Source: Aquisediminimonas profunda (GTDB lineage Bacteria; Pseudomonadota; Alphaproteobacteria; Sphingomonadales; Sphingomonadaceae). Taken from it: a stretch of DNA of 64,000 nucleotides. Shown here one piece after another: positions 24,048-32,745 of the stretch. The notes below the pieces were generated by a model. The model did no database searches and was not told the DNA's origin. It saw nothing but the letters and a program-made list of their open reading frames with translations. Every line of letters starts with the position of its first letter. Positions within the stretch are counted from its first letter, which is position 1. The DNA lies in contig NZ_CP080327.1 in NCBI RefSeq assembly GCF_019443285.1, forward strand, positions 3,158,001 to 3,222,000, in the 5' to 3' direction. Position numbers and translations under genes: made by a program.

Positions 24048-26198
24048 ATGGGCATACAGACACACAAAACCTTCTGCCGATTTTGCCACGCCAATTGCGC
24101 GATGCTGGTCGATATCGAGGATGGCAAAGTAGCGGCTGTCCGGGGTGATCCCGACGATCCGGAGTATGGCGGATATACCTGCATGAAGGGACGCGAACTG
24201 CCCGATTCGCACAATGCAGAGCACCGCTTGCATCATTCGCTTGTCCGCGGCAGCGACGGTCAATTCAAGGAAACGCCGATGGAACAGGCGCTTGCGCATG
24301 TTTCGTCAGAGCTTCGGCGCATCATCGACAAATATGGGCCCGATAGCGTTGCTGTCTTCATGGGCTCCGGCGGGTATCAGAACAGCGCGGCTTGGGTCGC
24401 CTCATACAGCTTTGCCCAGGCGATCGGCACGAAGCACTTCTTCACTTCAGTCACGCTCGATCAGCCCGCGAAGGTCTTTACCACCGCACGCTATGGTAAG
24501 TGGGAAGGCGGCGTAAACAATTTTTCGGATGCGGACGTCGCCTTGTTCATTGGCAACAACCCCATCGTCTCTCACTATTCGCCGGTTGGCGGCGTGCCGC
24601 CATTCAGCCCGTCCAAGCGCATACGCGAACGCAAGAAGGAAGGTCTGAAGCTGATTGTGGCCGATCCCCGTCTTGCGGAGGTTGGTCTTTTGGCTGACAT
24701 CTATTTGCCGGTGAAGCCAGGCGAAGACCCGGCACTGCTTGCGGGTATGCTCAATGTGATCATCAATGAAGGCCTTTACGATCGTAACTTTGTTGCGGCG
24801 CATGTCGACGGCTTTGAAGAATTGAGCGCAGCCGTGGCAAAGTTCCCGCCAGAAGTGGCCGCAGAACGTGCAGGCGTCGACAAAGACGAGCTGGTGCGCG
24901 CTGCGCGGATGTTTGCCAGCGGTTCGAAGGGCTGCGCGGTTACGGGAACTGGTCCGGAAATGGCGGGCAATGGCACGCTCACCGAATATCTCGCCACGTG
25001 CATGAACACGATTTGCGCACGCTTTATCCAGGAAGGTGAAAAGGCCAGTGCGCCACGCGTCTTCACCTCGCCGCGGGCTCCGACGCGTGCCCAGGTCGCG
25101 GCCCCTGTAGAATTGTTCGGTGCCCCTGGCATGGCGAAAAGTCGTTTTCGCGGCCTTGGCCAGCTCGGCCTCGAGATGCCTTGCAACGTAATGGCCGACG
25201 AAATCCTGACGCCGGGCGAAGGCCAGATCAGGGCACTCATCTCGGTCGGCGGCAATCCTGAGGTTGGTTTTCCCAACCAACTCAAGATGCGCCGGGCGCT
25301 GGACGACCTCGAACTGTTTGTACAGGTCGATCCTTGGATGAGCGCAAGCGCGAAGCGTGCTGATGTAGTGCTCGCACCGAAACAATGCCTGGAACGTGAA
25401 GACATCACCAATCTTTCCGAATGGTGGCATGAGCGGGCCTATGCACGGTACACCGAAGCACTCGCCAAGGCGCCGGGCGATGTGATCGACGAATATGAGA
25501 TGTTCTGGCACTTGGCCAAGAACCTGGGGTTGCAAATTACCCTTGCTGGAGGACCGTTGCCTATGGATGGAGATTCGCCTCCCCCCAAGGAAGTGTTTCT
25601 CGATCTCATGACAGCGGGCTGCCTTGTGCCACCCAGTCAGGTTCGCAAGGATGCGGCCAAGGCCGGTGGCGCAGCTGTGATTTATGACGAATTGCATCCG
25701 TTGGTTGAAGCTGGCGATCCCGCCGAGCAAAATCGGTTCAACCTCGCCGCCGGGGCCATGCCCAGAGAGCTAGAGAAATATGGTGCTGATGCGGCCCGTC
25801 GCGCCGGTTTCGATTTCCGGCTCATCTCGCGCCGGTCGAAAGCGCGGTTCAATTCGATCGGGCAACCGCTCAAGAACCTCGGACGGAAAGTCACGACCAA
25901 CCCGGCCTACATGCACCCCGATCATCTTGCAGAGCGCGGATTGAAGGATGGCGACATCATCGAAATCACTTCGGCCCATGCCTCCATCCATGGGGTCGTG
26001 AAAGGCAGCGACCGCGTCCGGAGAGGTCTGATATCAATGGCGCACGCCTTTGGTGACAGTGAGGCAGGCAAACACAATGTTCGCGAGGTAGGAGGGTCAA
26101 CCAATCGCCTGACGAGCGATGAAGTCGATTTCGATCCGATCACTGGGCAAGCCCTGCAGAGCGCAATTCCTGTGAAAATTTCCGCTGCAAATTCCTGA
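24048..26198 (+). CDS. Molybdopterin oxidoreductase, single subunit, 4Fe-4S
   Basis: A 716-aa protein of the DMSO-reductase superfamily. The N-terminal iron-sulfur motif uses C10, C13, C17 and C45 (CRFCHANC ... YTCMKG). The central molybdopterin region (IGNNPIVSHYSP; SVGGNPEVGFPNQ) and the C-terminal MopB-CT barrel (HLAERGLKDGDIIEITS) are complete. There is no twin-arginine signal, so it is cytoplasmic. ATG 24048 with AGGAG is chosen; the frame upstream to 23928 is not family-like. No partner electron-transfer subunit is next to it; MDR and ThuA genes follow in the same operon. Substrate unknown: formate, thiosulfate and similar classes do not fit obviously, and a hydroxylase/dehydrogenase of the pathway is an inference from context. 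Confidence 0.9.
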   Translation: MGIQTHKTFCRFCHANCAMLVDIEDGKVAAVRGDPDDPEYGGYTCMKGRELPDSHNAEHRLHHSLVRGSDGQFKETPMEQALAHVSSELRRIIDKYGPDSVAVFMGSGGYQNSAAWVASYSFAQAIGTKHFFTSVTLDQPAKVFTTARYGKWEGGVNNFSDADVALFIGNNPIVSHYSPVGGVPPFSPSKRIRERKKEGLKLIVADPRLAEVGLLADIYLPVKPGEDPALLAGMLNVIINEGLYDRNFVAAHVDGFEELSAAVAKFPPEVAAERAGVDKDELVRAARMFASGSKGCAVTGTGPEMAGNGTLTEYLATCMNTICARFIQEGEKASAPRVFTSPRAPTRAQVAAPVELFGAPGMAKSRFRGLGQLGLEMPCNVMADEILTPGEGQIRALISVGGNPEVGFPNQLKMRRALDDLELFVQVDPWMSASAKRADVVLAPKQCLEREDITNLSEWWHERAYARYTEALAKAPGDVIDEYEMFWHLAKNLGLQITLAGGPLPMDGDSPPPKEVFLDLMTAGCLVPPSQVRKDAAKAGGAAVIYDELHPLVEAGDPAEQNRFNLAAGAMPRELEKYGADAARRAGFDFRLISRRSKARFNSIGQPLKNLGRKVTTNPAYMHPDHLAERGLKDGDIIEITSAHASIHGVVKGSDRVRRGLISMAHAFGDSEAGKHNVREVGGSTNRLTSDEVDFDPITGQALQSAIPVKISAANS

Positions 26199-26210
26199 AG
26201 GAAAAACAGA

Positions 26211-27224
26211 ATGACAGATAATCGCCGGTTTCTCCTCCGCCGTCGTCCGCAAGGAGAACCAGTGGCGCAGGACTTTGAACTGGTTACCGAGCCCAAGCCG
26301 TCAATTGCGGATGGACAGTTTCTCATTCGCAACCACTATGCTTCGCTCGACCCTGCAATGCGCGGCTGGATGGACGACGCGGATAGCTATATGCCGCCGA
26401 TTCCGCTGGGCGCGCCTGTGCGGGCCAGCACGATTGGCGTTGTCGAGGAGAGCCGGGCGGAAGGTTTCGTTCCCGGTCAATGGGTCATGGGGCTCCATGC
26501 CATCGAAGACTATTCCGTTTCCGCTGCCGGCGGTTTTACGCAACCGATCGATCCCGCAATCGTGCCCAGTGTGACCAACTATCTCTCTCTTTTCGGTGCA
26601 GTGGGAATGACAGCCTATTTCGGCTTGCTCGAAGTGTGCGAGCCGAAGGCCGGTGAGACTGTTCTTGTTTCCGGCGCGGCGGGGGCCGTGGGTTCAATCG
26701 TGGGGCAGCTTGCCAAGATCCAGGGCTGTCGGGTGGTCGGTATCGCAGGCGGTGCCGAAAAATGCGCACGCTTGGTGGACCGTTACGGCTTTGACGCAGC
26801 CATCGATTATCGGGGAAAGGACGAGGCAGCCCTTGTCGCTGCGATCGCCAAGGAAGCACCCAATGGTGTCGATGTGATTTTTGAGAATGTCGGTGGGATT
26901 GTCCTCGATGCCGGGTTGATGAACCTCAACATGCACGCTCGCGTTGGACTATGTGGCCTGATCAGTGAGTATAATTCGCCTGAACCGGTGGGCGCGCGCA
27001 ATCTGTGGAGACTGATCGTCAAACGCGCGTCCATTCGCGGCTTGCTCGTCGCTGATTATGTTGCGCGTTTTGGCGAAGGCGCGGCAAAAATGGGTGAATG
27101 GGCAGCACAGGGCCGTATTGTGGTCGACGAGCACATTGACGATGGCATTGAGCATGCATTTGATGCATTCATGCGCCTGTTCAGCGGAACCAATCAAGGC
27201 AAGATGATCCTGAGGATCGCCTGA
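26211..27224 (+). CDS. Zinc-independent MDR oxidoreductase (fourth paralogue)
   Basis: A 337-aa reductase starting TDNRRFLLRRRPQGEP, the standard N-terminus of this PTGR/CurA-like family. It has VLVSGAAGAVGSIVGQLAKI, GIAGGAEKCARLVDRYG and IFENVGGIVLDAGL. It is 12 bp after the molybdopterin gene, and its stop shares a base with the ATG of the ThuA-like gene (TGATG). Likely reduces a C=C bond conjugated to a carbonyl; which intermediate is unknown. Confidence 0.9.
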   Translation: MTDNRRFLLRRRPQGEPVAQDFELVTEPKPSIADGQFLIRNHYASLDPAMRGWMDDADSYMPPIPLGAPVRASTIGVVEESRAEGFVPGQWVMGLHAIEDYSVSAAGGFTQPIDPAIVPSVTNYLSLFGAVGMTAYFGLLEVCEPKAGETVLVSGAAGAVGSIVGQLAKIQGCRVVGIAGGAEKCARLVDRYGFDAAIDYRGKDEAALVAAIAKEAPNGVDVIFENVGGIVLDAGLMNLNMHARVGLCGLISEYNSPEPVGARNLWRLIVKRASIRGLLVADYVARFGEGAAKMGEWAAQGRIVVDEHIDDGIEHAFDAFMRLFSGTNQGKMILRIA

Positions 27225-27997
27225 TGCCTCGAGACTTACTCGTGCTGTCGGGAGGGCATCCCTATGACGAAGATGCTTTTGCCGATTTGCTCGGGAGCTT
27301 GACGGATTGGACTGTAACGCATCTGATCCACCCCGAAGCTGAGCGGATGGTTGCGGAGGGAACCGCGGCCAGCGCTGATGCCATGCTGTTTTATGACATG
27401 CCCGGCTATCGCTTCGAAAATGGCATTGTCGATGTGCAGCCACCCAGCGACGCGTTCAAGCGCGCCATGATCGACCGCTTTGAGAAGGGTCGCGGGGCAG
27501 TTGCCATGCATCATGCGATTGCCGGATGGGCTCTCTGGCCCGAATGGTCCGAGATTATTGGCGGCCGTTTCCTTTATCAGCCAGGAGAAGTTCGAGGTCG
27601 ACCAGTGCCGGACTCCGGGTACCGGCACGATGTAACCTATCGCGCCACAGTCATCGCCAGCCATCCAATTACAGAAGGCCTGCCTCCAGACTTTGAAATG
27701 ACGGACGAACTCTATCTCGCCCAGATCTTTGAGGATTCAATCTTTCCATTGATCAGGGCAGAGCATGATTTCCTCGCAGGCAATTTCTACTCTGCCGCTG
27801 CAGCGGTGGCTGGCCGGATGTTCGACAATAAGGGCTGGGACCATCCGACCGGCAGCAATTGCGTTGCCTGGACCAAGCCGGCCCGCAACGCCGACCTGGC
27901 CTATCTGCAATTCGGCGACGGGCCCGAAACCTATGCCAATCCAAACGTCCGGAGACTGATTTCAAACGCGCTCGGCTTTGTTGCGCGATCGGACTGA
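27224..27997 (+). CDS. ThuA-like protein (first of two)
   Basis: A 257-aa protein of the ThuA/trehalose-utilisation-like family, a class-I glutamine-amidotransferase-like fold without proven chemistry. Matches are LLVLSGGHPYDEDAF at the start, GRGAVAMHHAIAGWALWPEWSEIIGGRF in the middle, and HPITEGLPPDFEMTDELYL, the usual ThuA pattern of an acidic-E-L-Y segment. It is coupled to the MDR gene. A second, diverged copy is at 32746. Role in a catabolic cluster is unknown; members elsewhere are tied to sugar or ketone metabolism. Confidence 0.82.
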   Translation: MPRDLLVLSGGHPYDEDAFADLLGSLTDWTVTHLIHPEAERMVAEGTAASADAMLFYDMPGYRFENGIVDVQPPSDAFKRAMIDRFEKGRGAVAMHHAIAGWALWPEWSEIIGGRFLYQPGEVRGRPVPDSGYRHDVTYRATVIASHPITEGLPPDFEMTDELYLAQIFEDSIFPLIRAEHDFLAGNFYSAAAAVAGRMFDNKGWDHPTGSNCVAWTKPARNADLAYLQFGDGPETYANPNVRRLISNALGFVARSD

Positions 27998-28096
27998 ATT
28001 CCGGCAAAAACCGCAGCCTAACATTTTCATGCATCGCTTGCGGCACGTTGGACTGACTAAAGGGAATCTTGAGTAACTGCATTTCGGAGTCATTGC

Positions 28097-29332
28097 ATGG
28101 GCCACTACAGCAAGATGTTCTCGCATGAGACGCTGGTCGACCCTTTCGACTTTTATCGCGAAGTCCACGGTGAAGGGACGAAGGTCGCGCACATACCTGA
28201 AATGAACACGTTTATCGTGTTCAGTTATGACCTTTGTGCCGAGGCAACAGGCCGCCCCGAGGTCTTTTCGAATGATTTCGGTTCGTTGATGGCCAAACAG
28301 GATCCGGAGATTGATGCCATCCTTGCGGAAGGTTGGGACAATCCTCCAACGCTTCTCACCGCCGATCACCCTGTCCATACGCGCAATCGCAAACTGGTGA
28401 ACCTCGCATTCTCGGCTCCGCGGGTGAATGCAATCGAGGCAGACATGCGTGCAAAGTCGATCGAGCTGATCGAGTCCATGGCTGACAAGGGCGAATGCGA
28501 GTTTGTGGAGGCATTTGCGATTCCGCTGCCGGTGGCGATGATTGCCCAGCAGATCGGCCTCGACAACGATCCGAAGCAGGTCAAATACTGGTCGGATTGT
28601 GCTGTCGACCGGTTCAGCCAAATGATTGACCGTGAGCGTGAGATCGAATGTGCGCGAAGCTTTATCGAATATCAGAAATACATGAAGGGCAAGATCGACG
28701 ATCGCCGGGCAAATGGCGGTGACGATCTGCTCACTGATCTGGTCGAGGCGCGGATCGAGGGAGAAACGCCACTGACCGATGAGGAAATCATGTCGATCAT
28801 GCAGCAATTCATGGTCGCGGGGAACGAAACGACGACCTCTACTCTGGCGGGAGGCTTGCTGCAGTTGATCCGCAACCCCGACCAAATGGCCAAGGCAAAG
28901 GCAGCGGCCGGGGGGCGCGATCCCAAATTGATGCTCAATCTGGTCGAGGAAGCACTGCGCTACGAAACGCCAAGCGCGGGCATGTGGCGCGTCGTAAAAG
29001 AGGATGCAGAACTCGGCGGGGTCAAGATACCCAAGGGGGCGACAGTGCAATTGCGCTACGCCGCTGCCAACAGGGATCCCGCCAAATTCCCCGATCCTGA
29101 CAAATTCGACATTGAGAGATCCAATGCCAAGACACATTTGGCTTTCGGGCGCGGCCCGCACATGTGTGTCGGCAACATGCTCAGCCGCAAGGAATTGTTT
29201 GTCGCCTTTGACGAACTGCTCAATCGGCTGGATCATTTCGCAATCTCTGACGAATCGGGCATAAGGGTCCTCCCGAATATTCTCTTGCGCGGGGTGACGC
29301 GCTTGCCGATCACCTTCCGGAGGGCAGGATGA
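28097..29332 (+). CDS. Cytochrome P450 (third of three)
   Basis: A 411-aa soluble P450: I-helix QFMVAGNETTTSTLAGG (canonical AGxET), ExxR helix EEALRYETPSAG, heme loop FGRGPHMCVGNM with C357. It starts the long operon 28097-35636; its stop overlaps the acyl-CoA dehydrogenase start by 4 bp. Placement at the head of a beta-oxidation-like operon recalls CYP125/CYP142 or terpene P450s that oxidise a side chain before CoA activation, but that is analogy only. Confidence 0.93.
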   Translation: MGHYSKMFSHETLVDPFDFYREVHGEGTKVAHIPEMNTFIVFSYDLCAEATGRPEVFSNDFGSLMAKQDPEIDAILAEGWDNPPTLLTADHPVHTRNRKLVNLAFSAPRVNAIEADMRAKSIELIESMADKGECEFVEAFAIPLPVAMIAQQIGLDNDPKQVKYWSDCAVDRFSQMIDREREIECARSFIEYQKYMKGKIDDRRANGGDDLLTDLVEARIEGETPLTDEEIMSIMQQFMVAGNETTTSTLAGGLLQLIRNPDQMAKAKAAAGGRDPKLMLNLVEEALRYETPSAGMWRVVKEDAELGGVKIPKGATVQLRYAAANRDPAKFPDPDKFDIERSNAKTHLAFGRGPHMCVGNMLSRKELFVAFDELLNRLDHFAISDESGIRVLPNILLRGVTRLPITFRRAG

Positions 29333-30417
29333 ATTTCGACCTGTCCGAAGAGCAGACGCTGTTCAAGGCAACAGTTGAGCGCTTTTCGGCAAAGATGGAC
29401 GTGCCAGCGCGGCAACGGCTGAGGAAATCGGACGGTGCGTACGACCGCGAACGCTGGCGGGAGCTTGCAGGATTTGGTCTCATCGCACTTTGCGCAGATG
29501 AAGACGATGGCGGCATCGGCGGGTCCTCGATGGATCTCGCCATTGTTGCGGAATCGCTTGGTCACGGCCTGGCACCGGACCCCTGGATCGAAAATGCGGT
29601 ACTTCCACTGCGCCTGCTCACCGCAGCGGGGGCAACGGCCGGTATTGCACCCTTAATTGACGGCGACCGTATCGTGGCTGCGGCACTGGCTGAGCGACGT
29701 GGCCGATACAATCTTCAGCCACAAACCACGAAAGTTACTGTTCATGGTGGACGTCAAACCCTCCGCGGCGAAAAGACGTTTGTCTTGGGTGGCGCAATAG
29801 CGGATGATTTTCTGGTTTCCGCGACGAGGGATGGCACCCTCGTCCTCTGCCTCGTTTCCGGAGACAGTACGGGCGTCGACAGACACATATATCGGCTCGT
29901 TGATGGCAGTCTGGCCTGCGAACTGCGCCTCAACGACGTGGAATTGTCCGCAGACGCTGTCTTTGTTCTTGAACAGAACGCGTTGACGGGCATCGTGGCA
30001 GACGTACGGTTGATTGCGGCCGGCGAATTGCTGGGGCTAGCGCAGCGCCTGTTCGATGACACGCTGGATTACGTGAAGCAGAGGGAGCAATTCGGGGTTT
30101 CCATCGGTACATTTCAGGCAATCCAGCACCGTCTCGTCGATTGTTATGCGCAGCTCGAGCAAGCGCGATCGATGCTCTATCGGGCCGCCATGCAGGATCG
30201 CAGCGATGGAACGAGCTGGCACCGCAGTGCCGCCGGGGCGAAGGCCTTCATCGGGGAGCAGGCCGGCTTTATCGCGCGCGAAGCCGTCCAGCTTCACGGC
30301 GGGATGGGAATAACAGATGAATTGTCGATTGGTCACGGTTTGAAGCGCGTGATGCTGCTCAACGCGTTTCTGGGCGACAGCGACACCACATTAACGGATT
30401 ACGCGGAGGCCGCATGA
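29329..30417 (+). CDS. Acyl-CoA dehydrogenase-family protein (alpha of a likely heteromeric pair)
   Basis: A 362-aa ACAD: N-terminal helices FDLSEEQTLFKATVERFSAKMD, the flavin region, and C-terminal REQFGVSIGTFQAIQHRLVD with HGGMGITDELSIGHGLKRV. It is shorter than most homomeric ACADs. A second ACAD (33505) is in the same operon; in steroid catabolism such pairs form alpha2beta2 heterotetramers in which only one chain has the catalytic Glu. ATGA overlaps join it to the P450 and DUF35 genes. It would desaturate an acyl-CoA at the alpha-beta position. Confidence 0.88.
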   Translation: MNFDLSEEQTLFKATVERFSAKMDVPARQRLRKSDGAYDRERWRELAGFGLIALCADEDDGGIGGSSMDLAIVAESLGHGLAPDPWIENAVLPLRLLTAAGATAGIAPLIDGDRIVAAALAERRGRYNLQPQTTKVTVHGGRQTLRGEKTFVLGGAIADDFLVSATRDGTLVLCLVSGDSTGVDRHIYRLVDGSLACELRLNDVELSADAVFVLEQNALTGIVADVRLIAAGELLGLAQRLFDDTLDYVKQREQFGVSIGTFQAIQHRLVDCYAQLEQARSMLYRAAMQDRSDGTSWHRSAAGAKAFIGEQAGFIAREAVQLHGGMGITDELSIGHGLKRVMLLNAFLGDSDTTLTDYAEAA

Positions 30418-30818
30418 GCAGTCTGACACCAATTGCAAAGAATCTCTGGACGGAAGAGGCCGAGCCGCACCTGATTGGCGGACGCCTGCCTTCGGGCGAA
30501 ATTGTCTTTCCGATGCCGGAAGGGGATGCTGCGGCTGGTGTCGAACCCTATCCTTTGTTGAGGAAGGGAACATTATGGTCCTTCACGAGCCAGGAGTTCC
30601 GTCCAAAGTCGCCCTATGAAGGACCCGGCGAAGGGCCGCACGACTTCAAACCCTACTTGCTCGGCTATATTGAGCTGCCGGGCGAAGTCATCGTTGAAAG
30701 CCTTATTGTCGACGCGGCCATTGGAGACCTGAAACTCGGGATGCCGATGGAGTTCGTGATCGTCCCCTTTAATGCTGTCCATACCACTTTTGCATTCCGT
30801 CCGGAGAAGCAATCATGA
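30414..30818 (+). CDS. DUF35 (OB-fold) protein, thiolase/aldolase partner, zinc ribbon lost
   Basis: A 134-aa DUF35-type OB-fold protein lying between ACAD and thiolase genes, with ATGA overlaps at both ends. In the family the N-terminal rubredoxin-like ribbon carries four cysteines; here the matching stretch reads GGRLPSGEIVFPMPEGD and the whole protein has no cysteine, so no zinc site can form. The OB-fold part (LLRKGTLWSFTSQEFRPK ... PYLLGYIELPGEVIVESLI) is intact. In steroid side-chain degradation DUF35 domains activate Ltp2-type aldolases, which fits the neighbour at 30815. Partner role inferred from context. Confidence 0.82.
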   Translation: MSSLTPIAKNLWTEEAEPHLIGGRLPSGEIVFPMPEGDAAAGVEPYPLLRKGTLWSFTSQEFRPKSPYEGPGEGPHDFKPYLLGYIELPGEVIVESLIVDAAIGDLKLGMPMEFVIVPFNAVHTTFAFRPEKQS

Positions 30819-31960
30819 GCGACGTCTATATCATTGGTGCGGGTATTCATCCCTTCGGCCGGACAGCAGGTCGATCGGGTCGCGAACAGGGCGTTTTCGC
30901 TGTAAGACAGGCACTTGCCGATGCTGGGCTGGAGTGGAGCGATATCGGCTGCGCCTATGGCGGTTCGGCATCATCCGGCGCAGCTGATATCATGGTCAAT
31001 GAACTGGGTCTGACGAGTCTGCCCTTCGTAAATGTTGCCAACGGCTGTGCGACGGGGGGAAGCTCTCTTGCCTCTGCAAAATACGCCGTCGCATCCGGGG
31101 CGTTCGATCTCGCGCTGGCAACCGGGTTCGACAAGCATGATCGCGGCGCTTTTAATGCTGACCCGGCAAGTTATGGATTGCCAGCCTGGTATGGGCAAAC
31201 CGGCATGATGCTGACGACGCAATTCTTTGCGCTCAAGATTCAGCGTTACATGCAAAAATACGGCATCAGCCGCAAAACACTTGGCCTTGTGGCGGAAAAG
31301 GCCTTCCGTAATGGCGCAAAGACTGATCATGCATGGCGCCGCACTGAAGTGGACCTGGATACGATCCTCAATGCTCCGATGATCAATGATCCGCTGACAA
31401 AATTCATGTTCTGCTCGCCTGCTGAAGGCGGCGTGGCCCTGATCCTCGCGAGCGAGCGCAAGATGCGCGAACTGGGAGCAGATGGCGTCAAGATCGCGAA
31501 TATCTCGGTTCGCAGCCGTCCACCGCACAGCTTTGAAGTATTCCAGGCCGGAATCAGCGTAACTGAGGGCGGGAAGCCAACCGAGCTGGCATCAAAGGCC
31601 GCATTCGAAGGGGCCGGGATTGGTCCCGAGGATGTCGATGTTGCGCAGCTGCAAGACACCGAGAGCGGCGCCGAAATTATGCATATGGCGGAAAATGGCT
31701 TTTGTGCAGATGGTGACCAGGAACAATGGCTTGCTGAAGGTCGAACGGAGATTGGCGGGCGGCTGCCCGTCAATACCGACGGTGGTTGCCTTGCCTGCGG
31801 TGAACCCATTGGAGCATCGGGTCTTCGCCAGGTCTATGAGAATGTGCAGCAACTGCGCGGCCGTGGCGGGGCTCGGCAAGTGCCGGGCAACCCAAAGATC
31901 GGTTACAGCCATGTGTATGGGGCGCCGGGGCTTTCCGCTGTCGCGATCCTGGAACGCTAG
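30815..31960 (+). CDS. Thiolase-fold protein of SCP-x/Ltp2 type
   Basis: A 381-aa thiolase-superfamily protein similar to sterol-carrier-protein-x thiolases and Ltp2 retro-aldolases: VYIIGAGIHPFGR start, FVNVANGCATGGSSLASA with C78 at the thiolase cysteine position, and a C-terminal GGCLACGEPIGASGL. In true thiolases this last segment has GHP; here the His position is Glu (GEP). So normal thiolysis is doubtful, and a retro-aldol role with the DUF35 partner is plausible. ATGA overlap with DUF35; 9 bp to the next SDR. The family call is firm, the reaction is inference. Confidence 0.88.
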   Translation: MSDVYIIGAGIHPFGRTAGRSGREQGVFAVRQALADAGLEWSDIGCAYGGSASSGAADIMVNELGLTSLPFVNVANGCATGGSSLASAKYAVASGAFDLALATGFDKHDRGAFNADPASYGLPAWYGQTGMMLTTQFFALKIQRYMQKYGISRKTLGLVAEKAFRNGAKTDHAWRRTEVDLDTILNAPMINDPLTKFMFCSPAEGGVALILASERKMRELGADGVKIANISVRSRPPHSFEVFQAGISVTEGGKPTELASKAAFEGAGIGPEDVDVAQLQDTESGAEIMHMAENGFCADGDQEQWLAEGRTEIGGRLPVNTDGGCLACGEPIGASGLRQVYENVQQLRGRGGARQVPGNPKIGYSHVYGAPGLSAVAILER

Positions 31961-31969
31961 GAGTCTGAA

Positions 31970-32740
31970 ATGGGATGCGTCGAGGGTAAGGTTGCGCTGA
32001 TTTCGGGCGGTGCGGAGGGCATTGGGGCAGCAGCTGCCACAATGATCATTGCCGAAGGCGGAAGCGTGATGCTGGCAGATGTACAGATCGAAAAGGCCAA
32101 AGCCCTCGCCGCGAAGCTGGGGGCCAAGGCTGCCGCCGTGTCACTCGATGTCCGCGACCTCTCCCAGTGGCAAAATGCGGTCAAGGCTTGTGTCGACCGG
32201 TTTGGCAAGCTCAATATCCTTTTCAACGTCGCAGGCATCTCCGAACCTGGCAATGTCGTGGATGTCGATCTGGATAGCTGGCAGCGCACAATTGACATCA
32301 ATCTGACCGGAACCTTCTACGGCTGCAGGGCAGCACTTCCTGCTATGGAAGCAACGGGAGAGCCCGGTGCAATCGTCAATATCGGATCGATGCAAGCGAT
32401 CCGACCCGGCGCGACTTTTGCGGCCTATGGTGCTTCAAAAGCAGGTGTTCAGGCTTTGACGCGTACGATTGCCCTGGACTGCGCGGCGCGCGGTCTGCCC
32501 ATCCGGGCCAATTTGGTTCATCCCGGCGCCATTCGCACGGCCATGTATGACCGATACAAATTTTCCGGTCAGGCCGACCCCGACATGATCGAAACTCAAT
32601 TTGCGGCTGCGCACCCCATGAACCGGATCGGCGAGGCCGAAGAAGTCGCCCGCGCAATGGTCTTCCTCGCCAGCGATCAGGCAAGTTTCACGACCGGCTG
32701 CGACTTCACGGTCGATGGCGGCGGATCCATAAGGTCTTGA
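31970..32740 (+). CDS. Short-chain dehydrogenase/reductase (SDR 3)
   Basis: A 256-aa classical SDR: LISGGAEGIGAAAA cofactor loop, NVAGISEPGNV, catalytic IVNIGSMQAIRP and AAYGASKAGVQAL, and the C-terminal GCDFTVDGGGSIR. It is intact in all catalytic positions. In the operon it follows the thiolase-like gene and could be the 3-hydroxyacyl-CoA or ring-alcohol dehydrogenase of the pathway. Confidence 0.9.
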   Translation: MGCVEGKVALISGGAEGIGAAAATMIIAEGGSVMLADVQIEKAKALAAKLGAKAAAVSLDVRDLSQWQNAVKACVDRFGKLNILFNVAGISEPGNVVDVDLDSWQRTIDINLTGTFYGCRAALPAMEATGEPGAIVNIGSMQAIRPGATFAAYGASKAGVQALTRTIALDCAARGLPIRANLVHPGAIRTAMYDRYKFSGQADPDMIETQFAAAHPMNRIGEAEEVARAMVFLASDQASFTTGCDFTVDGGGSIRS

Positions 32741-32745
32741 ATGTC

